64,000 bases of DNA, from assembly GCA_964023275.1 (NCBI GenBank), contig OZ029913.1, forward strand, positions 55,449,976 to 55,513,975. Reading direction: 5' to 3'. Source of the stretch: Norana najaformis. Lineage: Eukaryota; Annelida; Clitellata; Crassiclitellata; Hormogastridae. Shown piece by piece: positions 60,869 through 64,000 of this stretch. The notes below the pieces were generated by a model. That model worked only from the letters and a program-made list of their open reading frames with translations. It had not been told where the DNA came from and made no database searches. The first letter of the stretch is position 1; each line of letters opens with the position of its first letter. The translations under genes and the position numbers were made by a program.

Positions 60869-63800
60869 ACTGAACCAAGTGCAGTTATGGTTGTGCTAAC
60901 AAAATCTAATTTTGTAGCTTCTGCAGCACTGTTATTTTTATACTAATGCACATGATATCAGTCAATGGTGCCTGTAATGATTGAATTAAGTGTTGGTGCC
61001 TTTCCATATCCAAGTATATTCCAGGAGGTCAATCCTATCAGACAGTGCAGTTTCTTTCTGTGATAACCAGTTTCATTCCAGTTTATGTGCAAAAATTACT
61101 TTATTCAGGATAAGTTAATATTTATTGTAACTGTGCCAGCCATGAAAATCTGATGATTTTCCTCTCCAGTATTTGAATCAGTTTAATTACAAAGCTTTGG
61201 GTTCAACTGTAACTCTAAATTGAATCTGCAAAGTATTCATGTGTGATTCTGTTTTCACAGAGTTGTTTTAACAATATGAGCTTATTGCGAGTATATACTA
61301 TTTCTGAGCCTATCGAGCAATATAGCAAATTCCATCTAATAAAAAACATGCACATTTTCAATATTACATTTTAAATATTATGTACATTTTAAATATTACA
61401 TATTAAATATTACAATTCTTTTTAAGCAAGTGATTACAGTCCAATTGTGTGAGTTGAGAAGTTAGCATATGGTTGGGTCTTCTCTGATTATCTGCTGGCA
61501 TCAGTCTCCTGCTTTGAGACAGTGCAATTACATAATGATGATGTGTTTACTGAACCAGTGTTGTATAAAGGATGACCCTGGTTTTGGAATTAATCCTATG
61601 CTGCTTTGGGAGTCAATGTAAAAACTGTGCACAAGGCTAGTATGATCATGTGATAGCTCTTGCCATCAAATCTCGAGTTTTTGCTAACAAATCTTGAACC
61701 CTTTGCTACTTTGACAGCTTTGTACCAATGAGATGGAATGAATGAGCTTCTGCCAGTGTTTGAAATATACCGAACTGGGGAGATGCACGTTTAATTTCCA
61801 GTATCGAACAGACTCTCTGTACCCCATAACTGAAAAGGAAAAGATTCTGTTTAGTAAGGTGTCATGTCACCAGCAACCTTTAAATGATGTCGTGCCACTG
61901 GGTAACTTGGATTGCTATGGTCATGTTTGTACCTTGGCTGAACAATCCTTTCAACCTTGGGACCAGAATATCTCATCATCATTAATTTCAATTTTATTAC
62001 AAGCTATTAGTTCCCAACTGTTACTTTAAACTCTTGAAACTGTTTGTTTACATATGGCTTTATTTTAACAAATATTGTTTAACAATCAGAATTTAATGCA
62101 AGTGCTTGATCAATTCCTTAACCTCTCCAGCCATGGAGCAGATTCCATCGTAAATACCTGGTAAATATACGCATGTCTTTAAGTCACAATTTTACTCAGC
62201 TAGCGATTAAGAGTTAGTGTAGCAAATGATGATATCAGTTCTAATCTAGATTGTATTCAAGTACAGATTACGTGCCAATGTTTGTTTTACATAGCCAGTG
62301 GCTTTTTTAACATTTTATGTGCTTGTTTTTCTGGTATTGGCCAGGATTTAATAAAAAACCTTTCATTTGCCAATCCTTACTTCAATTTCAGTCTGCTTAC
62401 CTTATGAGAACTAGCCAGATGAAATAATAGTATCCTATGTGATACATTTAGCTAATATTGTAACTCAATAATGCATTTATCTGACAATTGCAAGTGCAAG
62501 CTGTCTTATGACTTTGGGCAAGTGACAAGTGGTCAGTCTGTAGGTAGCATGCTTGGCTTGTAACACAATGATTACAGGTTTGAGCTGGCTGAGTGGACTC
62601 TGTGTAATAACCATGGTCCAGATGTTTGCACATGCTTGGCATTGTCACTAGTGGGTAGAAATATGTACCTGTGATGCCCTGGCCCCATGTCCAGGACCTT
62701 GGGATCTGTCTGTTGGTGGCTCAAGGGCCAAAGAGCAGGAAACGAGTGTCTTCCCTTTGTTCCATTATGGATATGGGGAGCTTTACTTAGTCCAACGGTT
62801 AGAGCACAATTGTCCCAGTCACCAAACGGCAGAATTTGGCTGGCCTACGGATAAATCCAGTGATGCACTAGCTCCTCCCCTTGTACAGGACTGTGTAATT
62901 CCTCCCTTGGCCACTGAGTGTTTGCCCTAAGTCCTCCTTTGGAATATGAGAGTTGTCTTGAAGTTTATGTACATCTGACCATACATGCAGATGGGGATGT
63001 AACTGGCTCCAAGACAGACCTGTAATGAAGAGTAATTTCAAGTGGTTATTTTTATCGTAACCACTGATTTGAACCAACCAGTTTTAACCAAAAGCAAAAT
63101 CAGATGTTGAGCAAGACAACAAATATTGTTCATGCAAGCAGAGTAGAAATTGATGAAATTGTGTGGCCATTATGAAATGTGGTGACATTTCGCTCTTTAA
63201 CCAATGTATACCAATGAATTGGTGACAGAAGAGGTTCTGCAGTTTCATAAAGTGTGATTGTAATCATAAAATCAGATTTCTAAAATGCTATTGTAAAGCT
63301 TAAAACAGAGCTTCAGCCTATTCACTAGCACTGCATCATAGGGTTGTCCACAGATGGGTTTCCAAGAGACCAGAGAGAGAAGAGAGAAGCTGTTATGGTG
63401 GGTTATGTTTAGGCTAAGAGAAATGGAAAGGCAGCAGAGTGGATGGATCAGGGTACGATCACAAGGTACAGTATGTAAATTGTGACGTGAGGTACTGTAC
63501 ATGTATGTAATTTTGTTCCACTTCATCCGTTTCAGTTTCTGTAATTCGTTTACATGATCAAAGAAACAGCATTTTCTCGAGATGTATGTTGTTTCTGATG
63601 CCTGTGCTGATTGTAATAATAATAATAATTAGTAACTTTTAATGCGCCTGTGTCTATGCACATACATTATGACAGATCTTGTGTTTCTGTAATAGGAGTG
63701 ACAGAGTATTGGTTGACGTGCTGTGACGACAATCTAAAAGGCCAGTGGCTCAACTGCCTGCTGGGATAACTTTGTAATTTCTGTATAAATACTACCAGTG

Positions 63801-64000
63801 GATGAAATAATTTTGGTATCGGCACACTGATGACAGATAAGATGGGAGGGCTGGGCATTCACCATAATATGCCGAGGACGAGAAAATGAAGTCGCTTTAA
63901 TTATTTCACGTAGATCTATATTATTGCATACTGTTACCACTCTTTGCATTTTCGGTTTTTGGCTGAAATTTTAAGGTGTTAACCTTCCGTGAGTCAGCTT
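60869..64000. other. Downstream intergenic sequence with tRNA-like SINE heads
   Basis: No exon recognised. Two SINE-like heads: about 62520-62600 (GTCTGTAGGTAGCATGC and a B-box-like GGTTTGAGCTGGC) and about 62785-62845 (TAGTCCAACGGTTAGAGCAC). An (AAT)n run lies at about 63616-63630. Frames of up to 95 codons are unrecognised. Confidence 0.45.

Overview
This is a stretch of an animal nuclear genome. Three ordinary spliced eukaryotic genes can be read exon by exon, with GT-AG introns in matching phase. There is also one intronless rhodopsin-family receptor gene and many SINE, LINE and simple-sequence repeats. No bacterial, viral or organellar feature is seen. The receptor resembles the myosuppressin/DMSR family, which is best known from protostomes, so a lophotrochozoan-type invertebrate (mollusc, annelid, brachiopod or similar) is my best guess. 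This is an inference, not a proof.

Layout. About 1-33 kb is gene-poor. It has one receptor gene (3.6-4.8 kb, minus strand) in a dense field of microsatellites ((TA)n, CTGT/CAGA, CCT-rich, CATA), minisatellites, fragments of L2/CR1/Jockey-type LINEs, several SINE families and a hAT-like MITE. About 33-64 kb is gene-bearing and much poorer in microsatellites. In order it holds PRKAR2 (type II regulatory subunit of cAMP-dependent protein kinase, plus, 13 coding exons, 393 aa), TPRKB (KEOPS subunit, minus, 4 exons, 173 aa) and DARS1 (cytosolic aspartyl-tRNA synthetase, plus, 13 coding exons, 529 aa). Introns carry SINE and LINE fragments and three tidy minisatellites or microsatellites.

How the genes relate. 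PRKAR2 and TPRKB are tail to tail with 606 bp between stop codons, and their poly(A) signals are interleaved, so their mRNA ends probably overlap. TPRKB and DARS1 are head to head, 1.1 kb apart, and both act on tRNA (t6A37 formation and aspartate charging). Three SINE copies lie between them. The receptor may signal through G proteins and, in its 5' flank, has an exact ETS-CRE composite site; PRKAR2 is a main cAMP effector, but nothing in the window links the two directly.

The main repeat story is that many different short elements end in the same motif, close to GGCGCTATATAAGT, followed by a family-specific short tandem tail. A LINE 3' end with a similar end and tail lies in a DARS1 intron, which suggests L2-like LINEs have mobilised these SINEs. 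Coordinates of dispersed repeats are approximate because they were aligned by eye.
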